NCBI GenBank assembly: GCA_937895645.1
Contig: CALBKQ010000222.1
Location: 1 to 7,392, forward strand
Reading direction: 5' to 3'
Origin: an uncultured Clostridia bacterium
GTDB lineage: Bacteria; Bacillota; Clostridia; Oscillospirales; Acutalibacteraceae
DNA: 7,392 bases
The translations under genes and the position numbers were made by a program. Below are positions 1 through 7,022 of the stretch, piece by piece. The notes under the pieces were generated by a model that worked only from the letters and a program-made list of their open reading frames with translations, did no database searches and was not told the DNA's origin. Every line of letters begins with the position of its first letter. The first letter of the stretch is position 1.

Positions 1-28
1 TTGATGTTTTGTGTTTCTGGTTACTCAA
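1..28 (-). CDS. Possible start of a further operon gene (cut by window edge)
   Basis: Thirteen bases after the histidine kinase stop there is a TTG codon at 28-26 that opens a frame reading MSNQKHKTS to the window edge. An AGGGAG-type ribosome binding site overlaps the kinase TAG stop, about 9-10 nt before this TTG. No terminator hairpin is seen between the kinase stop and the edge, so transcription probably continues. Nine codons are too few to name a product. The frame could be chance and the true start could lie beyond the edge. Nothing in these residues suggests glmM. Confidence 0.3.
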
Positions 29-41
29 AATGTATTACTCC

Positions 42-1454
42 CTACTTATTTTTTCGTGGCAAAATCAATGTAGTTGTTGTACCACTACCTATTTTACTTT
101 CAATTAACATTTTGCCATCGTGCATTTTTATTATTTCATCAGCGACTGCAAGGCCTATACCACTACCGCGCTGACTGTTATTTGCTTTATAAAATTTTTC
201 CCGAACTCTTGGCAAGTCATTTTTAGAAATACCACAACCGTTATCAGATATAATCACTTTAATCTCGGTGTTAGTACACTCTACATTCACTTTTACAAAT
301 CCATCTTTTTTATTATATTTGAAACTATTGTCAATTATATTGACAAATACTTGTTTTAATCTGTTTTTATCACCCATAATAGTGAGACTGTTATGAGGAA
401 TATTCATAAGTAAATCAATATTCTCTCGTTCTGAGCGCTCCCTAAACACTTCCAGCACTTCATTAAGTTCTTTTACTATATCTAATTTTGTTACTTTAAG
501 TGTTAGTTTACCACTTTCCATACGAGAAAAGTCAAGAAGTTCTTCAACCAAATCTGTAAGTCTTTCAGACTCATTTACAATTACATTTATACCCTTTTCA
601 ATCAGTTCACCATCATCTTCTTTAGCTGAACGAATTGTCTCACCCCAACCTTTAATTGCAGTAAGTGGTGTTCTGAGTTCATGTGAGACTGTAGAAATAA
701 ACTCATTTTTCATTCTTTCGGTTTCGCCGATTTCTTGTGCCATATTATTGATAGTATCGCAAAGTTGACCGATTTCATCGTCATATTTATATTTCTCTAT
801 AGACACATTAAAATCACCTTTAGCAATTTTAGATGCTGTTTCATTGATTTTTCGAACAGGATTTATAATAGAATTTATAAAAAATGCACCTGATGTAACA
901 ACAAACAATATGAATACAACCAAAAGCACAGATATAATAATCCAGATAAAAACCAGTTGCCTGTCAACATCTTCAAGTGAGATTATATATCTAACTGCAC
1001 CGTTTACACCGTTTTCATTTTGTGGCAAAACATAAGTCATTGCCATAACTTTTTCGCCACTTTGCATTTCACCTGTCCAAAAACCTTTACGATTATCACT
1101 TGCCTTTGCATAATCATAATCAGGATATTTTTCACCTTTTACGGAAAATCCCGTTGAGGAAACCACAACCTTTCCGTTTTTATCGATTACCCAGACTTCC
1201 ATAACATTTTTATCGGAAAAATTATCAACAAAGCTTTTACCGATTTTAATAAAGTTTTCATCGTTTATAGCAGCTGCCGAGTTGAAGTTAGATAACACCA
1301 TAGCATTTGCTCGAGAGTTAAGTGTCATTTCAACAGAATTGTAATACTGTTCTTTAAGAATAAATCCGATAGAAACACCAATGGCAATAATTAATATGAT
1401 AATACCTGCGAGAACAGAAAGCGCCCAACGCTTAACTATACTGTTTTTTATCAT
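42..1454 (-). CDS. Membrane sensor histidine kinase (HAMP-HisKA-HATPase)
   Basis: A 470-aa transmembrane sensor kinase, expected to autophosphorylate on histidine and pass phosphate to the response regulator encoded just upstream. Residues 11-33 are a first membrane helix. Residues about 34-165 form an extracytoplasmic sensor region with a Cache-like signature (VWVIDKNGKVVVSS near 87-100). Residues about 167-192 are a second helix, and a HAMP linker follows to about 245. The HisKA phosphoacceptor motif SHELRTP has H258. The ATPase domain shows the N-box around N376 (IIDNSFKYN), the G1 box DNGCGI at 404-409, an F-box-like REKFYKAN and the G2 box GSGIGLA at 430-436. All catalytic boxes look intact and the length is normal for the PhoR/WalK class. 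The start at 1454 is supported by AAGGCGGTGAT just upstream. It lies 20 bp after the regulator gene. The signal sensed cannot be read from the sequence; an envelope-related cue is an inference from the neighbours. Confidence 0.95.
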   Translation of the reverse strand: MIKNSIVKRWALSVLAGIIILIIAIGVSIGFILKEQYYNSVEMTLNSRANAMVLSNFNSAAAINDENFIKIGKSFVDNFSDKNVMEVWVIDKNGKVVVSSTGFSVKGEKYPDYDYAKASDNRKGFWTGEMQSGEKVMAMTYVLPQNENGVNGAVRYIISLEDVDRQLVFIWIIISVLLVVFILFVVTSGAFFINSIINPVRKINETASKIAKGDFNVSIEKYKYDDEIGQLCDTINNMAQEIGETERMKNEFISTVSHELRTPLTAIKGWGETIRSAKEDDGELIEKGINVIVNESERLTDLVEELLDFSRMESGKLTLKVTKLDIVKELNEVLEVFRERSERENIDLLMNIPHNSLTIMGDKNRLKQVFVNIIDNSFKYNKKDGFVKVNVECTNTEIKVIISDNGCGISKNDLPRVREKFYKANNSQRGSGIGLAVADEIIKMHDGKMLIESKIGSGTTTTLILPRKNK

Positions 1455-1474
1455 ATAATCACCGCCTTAATGCT

Positions 1475-2179
1475 TTATATTATCCACTTATACCCCATAC
1501 CCCATACAGTTGTAAGATGCTTTGGTTGTGATGGTTCATCTTCAATTTTATTACGCAACCTATGAATATTAACATCAACAACTTTTTCGTCACCGAAATA
1601 TGAGTCACCCCATACAAATTTCAAAATTTCATTACGCTCAAGGGCAACATTAGGATTTGAAAAGAAAAACTCCATAATCTGAAACTCAACTTGTGTAAGT
1701 TCAACAGGTTCACCATATTTTGTAAGTGTGTGACTTCTTAAATCAAGCACAAACTCATTAAGAGAAATGGCACTGTTAGGCTTTTCTTCAATAGTATTAT
1801 CAATAGTTAATGAGACTCTTCTGTAAATGGCATCAATTCTCGCCATAAGTTCAGAAGGTGAAAATGGTTTGGTAACATAATCGTCAGCGCCCACCATTAG
1901 TCCTGTAACCTTATCCATTTCCTGAGTACGTGCTGTAAGCATAATAATGCCTGTTCTTTTACTCTTTTCACGAATATATTTGCAAACTTCAAGACCATCT
2001 ATAACAGGCATCATAATATCAAGTATTACCACATCAATCTGATTACAGAATTTATTGAATTTTTCTATTGCTTCTTCACCATCAGACGCTTCAATAACTT
2101 CGTATCCACTTCTTTTGAGATTTATTACGACAAAATCACGGATAGATGCTTCGTCTTCAGCAATCAAAACACATTTCAT
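1475..2179 (-). CDS. OmpR/PhoB-family response regulator
   Basis: A 234-aa DNA-binding response regulator, cytoplasmic partner of the downstream histidine kinase. The N-terminal receiver domain (about 1-120) shows the acidic pocket E8-D9, phosphoacceptor D54 in VILDIMMP, T82 and K104 (YVTKPF), all expected for phosphorylation and switching. The C-terminal winged helix (about 136-234) ends in the typical WGMGYKW wing, and its recognition helix lies around residues 200-213 (VDVNIHRLRNKIE). Such proteins usually bind as head-to-tail dimers to direct repeats at 11-bp pitch; three repeats of that kind precede the operon at 5805-5832. The start at 2179 is supported by GGAG inside the last codons of the lipoprotein gene, 4 bp away, so translation of the two is probably coupled. 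The sequence is PhoP/WalR-like, but assigning orthology would need a tree. Confidence 0.96.
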   Translation of the reverse strand: MKCVLIAEDEASIRDFVVINLKRSGYEVIEASDGEEAIEKFNKFCNQIDVVILDIMMPVIDGLEVCKYIREKSKRTGIIMLTARTQEMDKVTGLMVGADDYVTKPFSPSELMARIDAIYRRVSLTIDNTIEEKPNSAISLNEFVLDLRSHTLTKYGEPVELTQVEFQIMEFFFSNPNVALERNEILKFVWGDSYFGDEKVVDVNIHRLRNKIEDEPSQPKHLTTVWGMGYKWII

Positions 2180-2183
2180 AAAA

Positions 2184-3566
2184 TTACTCCTGATTTATCA
2201 AAATAAAATTATTTTCAATAGAACTGATATATAAATTATCATTTTCATCATCAACAATTGAATAACTGTAAATATACACTCCGTTTTCGTCAAACTTTTC
2301 ATAACCGTTACTGTTTTCAGCCCAATCAAGTTCAAATGTTGACTTTATTGAGAATAACGCTGATATTAAAGTTTCATTACTGTCTAAAGCATAGAATGTA
2401 ATAGTTGCATTTTTTTCATTATAAACAGCAGTAATACTGCCAAACCAATTTTCAGGATATACAAACATATAACCATAAGTACCATTAAATAAACATTTGA
2501 AGTCAACAACTAACTCATTATTATTATTTATTTCTGACCATACTGTAAGATTTAAGGCATTTTTTTGGTCATCAGTAACTGAAAGTTTAATTCCACCCGG
2601 CAATTTTTCTATAACAGGAACTTCAACAAGGCCGTCATTGTCAATGTCTTGCGAATAAACTCTCACATCACGTAAAGTTGATGGTTGTGCTGAAATATTA
2701 GTTTCATAAAACGGTAATGAGATACTGAAATCACTATGTTTTATATCGATAACTTCTGTAATAATTCCACTTTCGCTTATAGAACCATCAATATAAACTC
2801 TTGTGTGAGTTTCTTCGTTATTTAAGTAAGTGTCACAAACGATATTATGGATATCAAGCATACCGGTAAGTTGAAATTTCAACTCTTGCTCAATGGAATA
2901 CTCTTTATCAAAAGCAACTATTCTTCCCAACGTCACTTTTTCTTGATTTGTAAGGCTTATATTGAGAATAAACAGTTCATCAGCAGAGTCATTATTAATA
3001 TCTTCAACAAGCAATTTCGTGTATGCTTCATTTTTAAGCAGTGTAGTTGAACTACCATTATAACTATAAATTGTTAAGAGTTTATCACCACTACTGACCA
3101 TACTTGCAGGCTTAAAGTTATCACCAGAAATCACTTGTGACCAACTCAGAAGTATTTCAAAAGTGCCATCACCATTTATATCTGCAAAATCAACAGAATA
3201 TATTTCACTGCTTCTGCCTTTTATAGTTGAGACAAATGACCATTTATTGTTTATAAACTTAAACACCGTCACATATGCCAAATCATCTTTAATGGGGTCA
3301 GAGTAAAGTACAAGAGCTTCCCGAACTGAATCATTATCAAGGTCATAAAGCAAGTATGAAGACCTGTTGTCACCACTGACAGGGGTTTTCATAACAATAC
3401 TTTCACTGTCCCCCACAGTTGACTCAAAAGTCTGTTGAAGCAGACTATTTTCACCACTGAGTTTTGGAGGACGCATAAGCGCATCAACAGAAGAAATATT
3501 TATATTACAACCTGAAAAAAGGCAACAGATAATGATAGTAATAAATAATACTGATATTTTTTTCAT
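2184..3566 (-). CDS. Lipoprotein with FG-GAP/VCBS-like calcium-loop repeats
   Basis: A 460-aa predicted surface lipoprotein of unknown function. The N-terminus is a lysine-led signal peptide with a hydrophobic core and lipobox LFSGC, giving lipidated Cys20. The rest is predicted extracellular and contains at least four acidic loops of the DxDxDG kind found in FG-GAP/VCBS beta-propeller repeats: DLDND at 75-79, DINGDG at 129-134, DINND at 189-193 and DIDNDG at 307-312. Each is followed by a short hydrophobic strand such as FEILLSW or ADELFIL. Residues about 320-460 lack these loops and may form a separate beta-rich domain. It sits between cdaR and the two-component genes (24 bp after cdaR, 4 bp before the regulator), so it is a candidate sensory or accessory partner of the kinase. 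That role is inferred from position only. AGAGAGGTGA ending 6-7 nt before the ATG fixes the start. Confidence 0.85.
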   Translation of the reverse strand: MKKISVLFITIIICCLFSGCNINISSVDALMRPPKLSGENSLLQQTFESTVGDSESIVMKTPVSGDNRSSYLLYDLDNDSVREALVLYSDPIKDDLAYVTVFKFINNKWSFVSTIKGRSSEIYSVDFADINGDGTFEILLSWSQVISGDNFKPASMVSSGDKLLTIYSYNGSSTTLLKNEAYTKLLVEDINNDSADELFILNISLTNQEKVTLGRIVAFDKEYSIEQELKFQLTGMLDIHNIVCDTYLNNEETHTRVYIDGSISESGIITEVIDIKHSDFSISLPFYETNISAQPSTLRDVRVYSQDIDNDGLVEVPVIEKLPGGIKLSVTDDQKNALNLTVWSEINNNNELVVDFKCLFNGTYGYMFVYPENWFGSITAVYNEKNATITFYALDSNETLISALFSIKSTFELDWAENSNGYEKFDENGVYIYSYSIVDDENDNLYISSIENNFILINQE

Positions 3567-3590
3567 TATCTGTCACCTCTCTTTAATTTA

Positions 3591-4892
3591 TTATTGCGGG
3601 TTTACTGCAACCTTAATATCATATTTGCCGATTGCCCAACAGTTATAATCACCCGTAACAACTACCTTGCCCTGAAGAACTTTTGTATCATTAACAATTG
3701 TTTTATCGGCAGTATCAACTTCAATTCTTATATTATCAGCAGTGATAGCATCAATATCTGCCTGTGGACCTACAAGAGTTATTGTAATATCTTTTGTAGT
3801 ATTAAGACGCACGTCAAAATCATCTCTGTCATTTCTGATTTTAATAGTTGATGACGGCACTGTCATTGTTTTTGTGCTCATATCAGACGCATTTACACTT
3901 ATTCTGAAACGCTTGATATTTTCATCCATAATTTTATATGAAGTAATAGAGTCTGTATTTACATAAAAAGTATTATAACTGTTTCTTATATCTGCAAAAT
4001 CAATTGTGTCAACAACAAAGTGTTCTGTAGTTTCAATAGCGTCAACAGGTATTGCAACTTTTACTGTTGATGGATAAACTGTATATTTCAAAGGATTATT
4101 TATGAAATATGACGGTGCATTCTTGAACTCAACAGCTGTTGGAAGTGTGACTACTTTAAGCACAGGAACTGCCATTGTCACATTACTATCACCAGCATTG
4201 ATTAATGTGTACTCAAGTGGTATACCATCAGTCGTATTTATAACAATTTTAGTATCAAAAGTGGTTGTCTTTTCCAAAACATTTTCAATAGTAGCAGTTG
4301 CTGATACGCCTGTAACTCTGTTAATTTCACTTGCAGGGCCACTGATAAGAACTGTATTTTTTGAAAGAACTACATCACCTGCAAGACAATCTTCAGGAAC
4401 ATAACTTTCAAGTTTTGTATCAATAATACCTTCAAGCGCTACTTCAAGTTCTTTATACTTGTCAAAATATACTTCAACGAAAGTTTGCGAAGTTGAAGAA
4501 ATTGTAAAATCGTCAGAACTGTCTGTAGGATTCACCTTTAATTGCAATGTCCACAAACCTGCACTATCTACACGATTCGTATTTGCAACTACTTGTATAT
4601 CATCTTTTTCAAGAGATGAAACTATGTATTTTTTACCTTTAACTGTTACATCCACCTTAAACTCTGACTCACCAAATATCTGAAGACCAAGTTGTTCAGG
4701 AATAGTATTTTCAAGATTAAGCTGAACAGGAACATCGGTAATAACTTGTTGAACTTCAGGGCTTTTTTCAATAGCAATCCAAATCCATATTGAAAATGCT
4801 ATAACAAAAGACAAAACTGCAATAAATCTGTTATCGCGTACAAGTTCTGAAAAAGAAAATTTTGATTTATTTGTATCTTTATTATTTTTCAT
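3591..4892 (-). CDS. cdaR: YbbR-domain protein, regulator of CdaA (CdaR)
   Basis: A 433-aa membrane-anchored protein with tandem YbbR domains. In the Firmicutes studied, CdaR contacts and modulates the diadenylate cyclase CdaA at the membrane. A short cytoplasmic N-terminus is followed by one helix at about 23-41 (ending FSIWIWIAI). The remainder is predicted outside the cell. YbbR units can be placed at roughly 50-145, 150-245, 255-335 and 340-430. The hallmark of a strand followed by GP and a short helix appears as VLISGPASEINRV (181-193) and ITLVGPQADIDAI (371-383); unit 1 has a related VTVKGKKYIVSSL. The third unit is more degenerate. The gene starts inside cdaA with an 11-bp overlap and has GAGAGGT upstream of its ATG, indicating translational coupling. 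The family and its pairing with CdaA are well established; the count and limits of the repeats are my estimate. Confidence 0.92.
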   Translation of the reverse strand: MKNNKDTNKSKFSFSELVRDNRFIAVLSFVIAFSIWIWIAIEKSPEVQQVITDVPVQLNLENTIPEQLGLQIFGESEFKVDVTVKGKKYIVSSLEKDDIQVVANTNRVDSAGLWTLQLKVNPTDSSDDFTISSTSQTFVEVYFDKYKELEVALEGIIDTKLESYVPEDCLAGDVVLSKNTVLISGPASEINRVTGVSATATIENVLEKTTTFDTKIVINTTDGIPLEYTLINAGDSNVTMAVPVLKVVTLPTAVEFKNAPSYFINNPLKYTVYPSTVKVAIPVDAIETTEHFVVDTIDFADIRNSYNTFYVNTDSITSYKIMDENIKRFRISVNASDMSTKTMTVPSSTIKIRNDRDDFDVRLNTTKDITITLVGPQADIDAITADNIRIEVDTADKTIVNDTKVLQGKVVVTGDYNCWAIGKYDIKVAVNPQ

Positions 4893-5766
4893 TTTTGTTA
4901 CCTCTCAAAATTTTCTTAATTTTGCTTGTTTCTTTATCGTCTTCCTTAATAAAATTCTTCATAAGAATTTCACGAAGGTCACCATCAGAAATACCTCTTT
5001 TAAGTGTTCCCCTTTCAGCAACAGAAATAGCACCTGTTTCTTCTGATACTACCACAACTATTGCGTCACTCAACTCACTCATGCCGACAGCTGCACGGTG
5101 TCTTGTCCCAAGTTCTCGACTTAAAAGATTATTGTTTGTAAGCGGAAGAATGCAACCTGCTGAAATAACTCTGCCATCTTTGATAATTATAGCCCCATCA
5201 TGCATAGGTGCTTTAGGAAAGAAAATATTACCAATGATTTCAGCAGTTACAACAGCGTCAAGCGCAGTACCTGTTTTAGCAATTTCACCAAGTAAAGTAT
5301 CCTTTTCAAAAACAATAAGAGCCCCAACCTGTTTATCACTCATATCAGCACAAGCACGACAAACACCATTTATTGAATTCTTGATATTCTCCTGAAGTTC
5401 AGTTTCATCTTTATTCTTGAAGTTGAGAATGCTTGAAATGTTTGCTGAACCTCTGCCCATTGTTTCAAGAGCATGTCTGATTTCCGGTGCAAAAATAACA
5501 ACAAGAATCATTAACAAGTTTGTAAACACAAAACTAAGAATAAATTCACTTGCACGCATTTCAAACAATGTTACGATTGCATATAATAATGCAAGTACCA
5601 ACACACCCTTAGCAAGTTGGAAAGCGCGAGTACCACGAATCAGTTTTATTGCACTATATATAACAAAAGCAACTAAAATAACATCAAACAAATCGATTAT
5701 TCCACTAAATGAGAGTAATGCACGTTTAATGTTTTCTAACAAATCAACAAAGAAATCTGCAACCAT
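4882..5766 (-). CDS. cdaA: Membrane diadenylate cyclase CdaA (c-di-AMP synthase)
   Basis: A 294-aa enzyme that condenses two ATP molecules into the second messenger c-di-AMP, which controls potassium and osmolyte balance and affects cell-wall homeostasis in Firmicutes. Three N-terminal membrane helices lie at about 27-43, 50-68 and 74-93, followed by the cytoplasmic DAC domain. Both catalytic signatures are intact: DGA at 190-192 (in PMHDGAIII) and RHR at 222-224 (in GTRHRAAVG). The length is close to the roughly 270 aa of the Bacillus protein, with a slightly longer Lys/Glu-rich tail. I chose ATG at 5766, giving MVADFF, because AGAGTGAG lies 6 nt before it. The frame stays open to a TTG at 5799, but that codon lies inside a palindrome and would add an atypical leader. 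It is the first gene of a tight operon with cdaR, a lipoprotein and a two-component system. Confidence 0.96.
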   Translation of the reverse strand: MVADFFVDLLENIKRALLSFSGIIDLFDVILVAFVIYSAIKLIRGTRAFQLAKGVLVLALLYAIVTLFEMRASEFILSFVFTNLLMILVVIFAPEIRHALETMGRGSANISSILNFKNKDETELQENIKNSINGVCRACADMSDKQVGALIVFEKDTLLGEIAKTGTALDAVVTAEIIGNIFFPKAPMHDGAIIIKDGRVISAGCILPLTNNNLLSRELGTRHRAAVGMSELSDAIVVVVSEETGAISVAERGTLKRGISDGDLREILMKNFIKEDDKETSKIKKILRGNKNEK

Positions 5767-5772
5767 AATTTT

Positions 5773-5780
5773 CTCACTCT
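5773..5780 (-). promoter_or_regulatory. Ribosome binding site deciding the cdaA start
   Basis: On the minus strand AGAGTGAG ends 6 nt before ATG 5766. It is a weaker match to the anti-Shine-Dalgarno sequence than the other sites in the operon. It still favours this ATG over the upstream in-frame TTG at 5799, which has no comparable site. Confidence 0.5.
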
Positions 5781-5790
5781 TTCCAAAAAA

Positions 5791-5796
5791 ATAATA
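5791..5796 (-). promoter_or_regulatory. Candidate -10 element of the cdaA operon promoter
   Basis: The minus strand reads TATTAT, one mismatch from TATAAT, 8 bp downstream of the last TTTACA repeat and about 24 bp before the cdaA start codon. No good -35 hexamer sits at 17 bp, which would fit a promoter activated by a bound regulator at the 11-bp repeats. A second, weaker possibility is TTGTGA (5858-5853) with 17 bp to TAATTT (5835-5830). The start point is not determined by sequence alone. Confidence 0.35.
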
Positions 5797-5808
5797 CAAT
5801 ATATTGTA
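5795..5808. promoter_or_regulatory. Palindrome TACAATATATTGTA, copy proximal to cdaA
   Basis: A perfect 14-bp palindrome about 29 bp upstream of the cdaA start codon. Its 12-bp core ACAATATATTGT is identical to the copy at 5855-5866. It overlaps the candidate -10 region and the third 11-bp repeat, a position suited to an operator where a bound dimer would block polymerase. As RNA it would form only a weak A-U hairpin, so a DNA-binding site is the better reading. No cognate regulator is identified. Confidence 0.5.
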
Positions 5809-5832
5809 AAAAATCTGTAAACAATCCGTAAA
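5805..5832 (-). promoter_or_regulatory. Three 11-bp-phased TTTACR repeats, likely response-regulator boxes
   Basis: On the coding strand the hexamers TTTACG (5832-5827), TTTACA (5821-5816) and TTTACA (5810-5805) are separated by exactly 5 bp (GATTG and GATTT), a pitch of 11 bp. Head-to-tail hexamers at this pitch are the known site architecture of PhoB/OmpR-type regulators; Bacillus PhoP boxes are TTAACA-like with 5-bp gaps. An OmpR-family regulator is encoded in the downstream operon, so autoregulation is the simplest inference. AT-rich composition makes chance matches easier, but exact spacing across three units is unusual. Confidence 0.5.
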
Positions 5833-5854
5833 TTACATACAGATACACATATTC

Positions 5855-5866
5855 ACAATATATTGT
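5855..5866. promoter_or_regulatory. Palindrome ACAATATATTGT, copy distal to cdaA
   Basis: A perfect 12-bp palindrome 7 bp after the stop codon of the cysteine desulfurase gene, identical to the core of the copy at 5795-5808. The two centres are 59 bp apart. On the minus strand it overlaps a possible weak -35 (TTGTGA). Flanking GATACA (5842-5847) and TGTATC (5864-5869) could also give an imperfect hairpin in RNA, but no U-run follows, so it is unlikely to be a terminator. Confidence 0.45.
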
Positions 5867-5873
5867 ATCACAA

Positions 5874-7022
5874 CTAATTTGATTTTGCAATTTTTATAAC
5901 AGATTTTATTAAAAAATCTATATCACTTTTTTTAGTGAAAATTGACGGAGAAATCCTGACAGTTCCTATATTTTCTGTATCAAACTTTTTGTGTGCCAAA
6001 GGTGCACAATGAAGGCCCGCCCTTACGCATATTCCAACACTGCTCAATCTTTCTGCAACATCTTCACTGTGCATGTTTTTTATATTAAACGAAAGTATTG
6101 GAGCAAGATATTGTTTTTTATCATAAAAATTTGTATAAAGAATTACGTTGTCGATATTTTCAAGACTTTTATGAAGATATTTCAAAAATGAAATCTCATG
6201 CTCATAAATTCTTCTGACATTGTTTTTCTTTATAAAATCCATTGCAGATGAAAGGCCAATAATTCCTTGAACATTTGGTGTTCCGCTTTCAAATTTATCA
6301 GGCAAAACATCTGGTTGAATTGCGCTCATAGAGTTACTGCCTGTGCCACCTTCTACAAAAGATTCAAGATGAATATTATAGTTTATTATCATTAGCCCTG
6401 TACCTGTTGGACCCATAAGTCCTTTATGACCTGCACAGCAAAGAATATCAATACCATCTTTTTTCATATCAATCGGTACTGTTCCGGCAATCTGCGAACA
6501 ATCCATAATGAAGAGTAAATTATTCTTGTGAGCAAGATTCGAAAGCATTTTATATGGCGGTATTATACCAAATACGTTTGATGCACCCGTGCAGATTATT
6601 GCAACTGTATTATTATTAATTTCGTTTTTGAAATTTTTAAGTGTCTGGTAATCATCAACTGAAACTTTTGCTATACTATAATCACAAAACCCCTTTTGTT
6701 TAAGCGTTTCTAACGGTCGTAATACTGCATTATGCTCTAAATCTGAAATTATAAAATGTGCATTATTACTTGCTAACCCTTTAATTGCCATATTCAGTGC
6801 GGTGGTGCAATTATACGTGAATATTACTCTTTCAACATCATCTGCATTAAAGAATTCTGCTACCTTTTTGCGACAGTTATAAATCTGCTCGGTAGTATTA
6901 ATTGCCATTTCATAAGCCCCTCTGCCAGAATTTGCACCAAACTTATAAAAAGAGTTATGCATAGCTTGGATTACACATTCGGGTTTTGGATAAGATGTTG
7001 CACTATTATCTAAATAAATCAT
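5874..7022 (-). CDS. Cysteine desulfurase-family PLP aminotransferase (class V)
   Basis: A 382-aa cytoplasmic PLP enzyme of aminotransferase class V, expected to remove sulfur (or selenium) from cysteine or selenocysteine and hold it on an active-site cysteine. It begins with the typical IYLDNSATSYPKP. PLP-site residues visible are H97 (SDLEHNAV), D174 and Q177 (MDCSQIAG) and the Schiff-base lysine K200 in AGHKGLMGPTG. The catalytic cysteine is C339 in RAGLHCAPLAHK, in the SufS-like context, and the protein ends in the usual helix. The length is standard for the family branch often found beside DUF3343 proteins. Its ATG immediately follows the stop of the DUF3343 gene, so they are co-translated. 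No iron-sulfur scaffold gene is adjacent, so a dedicated transfer role with DUF3343 is more likely than general Isc/Suf duty. The exact substrate is unknown. Confidence 0.93.
   Translation of the reverse strand: MIYLDNSATSYPKPECVIQAMHNSFYKFGANSGRGAYEMAINTTEQIYNCRKKVAEFFNADDVERVIFTYNCTTALNMAIKGLASNNAHFIISDLEHNAVLRPLETLKQKGFCDYSIAKVSVDDYQTLKNFKNEINNNTVAIICTGASNVFGIIPPYKMLSNLAHKNNLLFIMDCSQIAGTVPIDMKKDGIDILCCAGHKGLMGPTGTGLMIINYNIHLESFVEGGTGSNSMSAIQPDVLPDKFESGTPNVQGIIGLSSAMDFIKKNNVRRIYEHEISFLKYLHKSLENIDNVILYTNFYDKKQYLAPILSFNIKNMHSEDVAERLSSVGICVRAGLHCAPLAHKKFDTENIGTVRISPSIFTKKSDIDFLIKSVIKIAKSN

Noticed and set aside
120..1035. Plus-strand frames opposite the histidine kinase
   Set aside because: Short, without convincing context, and fully covered by a kinase with intact catalytic motifs.
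3594..4683. Plus-strand open frames opposite cdaR, including one of 100 aa at 4102-4404
   Set aside because: Low-complexity Ser/Val/Thr translations that mirror the Val/Thr-rich YbbR repeats of the real gene on the other strand.
4862..5794. Long open frames on the plus strand opposite cdaA (4862-5395 and 5417-5794)
   Set aside because: They lie entirely antisense to a confidently identified gene or its edge, are Ser/Thr/Ile-rich in the manner of shadow frames, and show no recognisable domain.
5767..5799. Eleven-residue N-terminal extension of CdaA from TTG 5799
   Set aside because: The TTG falls inside the palindrome and has no good ribosome binding site; ATG 5766 gives the usual CdaA N-terminus.
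5791..5812. Proximal palindrome plus T-rich tract as a terminator for the desulfurase gene
   Set aside because: The stem would be nearly all A-U with about five pairs and a four-base loop. It lies too close to the cdaA start and fits an operator better, though weak termination cannot be excluded.
5767..5873. A c-di-AMP (ydaO-type) riboswitch upstream of cdaA
   Set aside because: The gap is only 107 bp, very AT-rich, and lacks the G/C-rich paired helices and size expected of that riboswitch.
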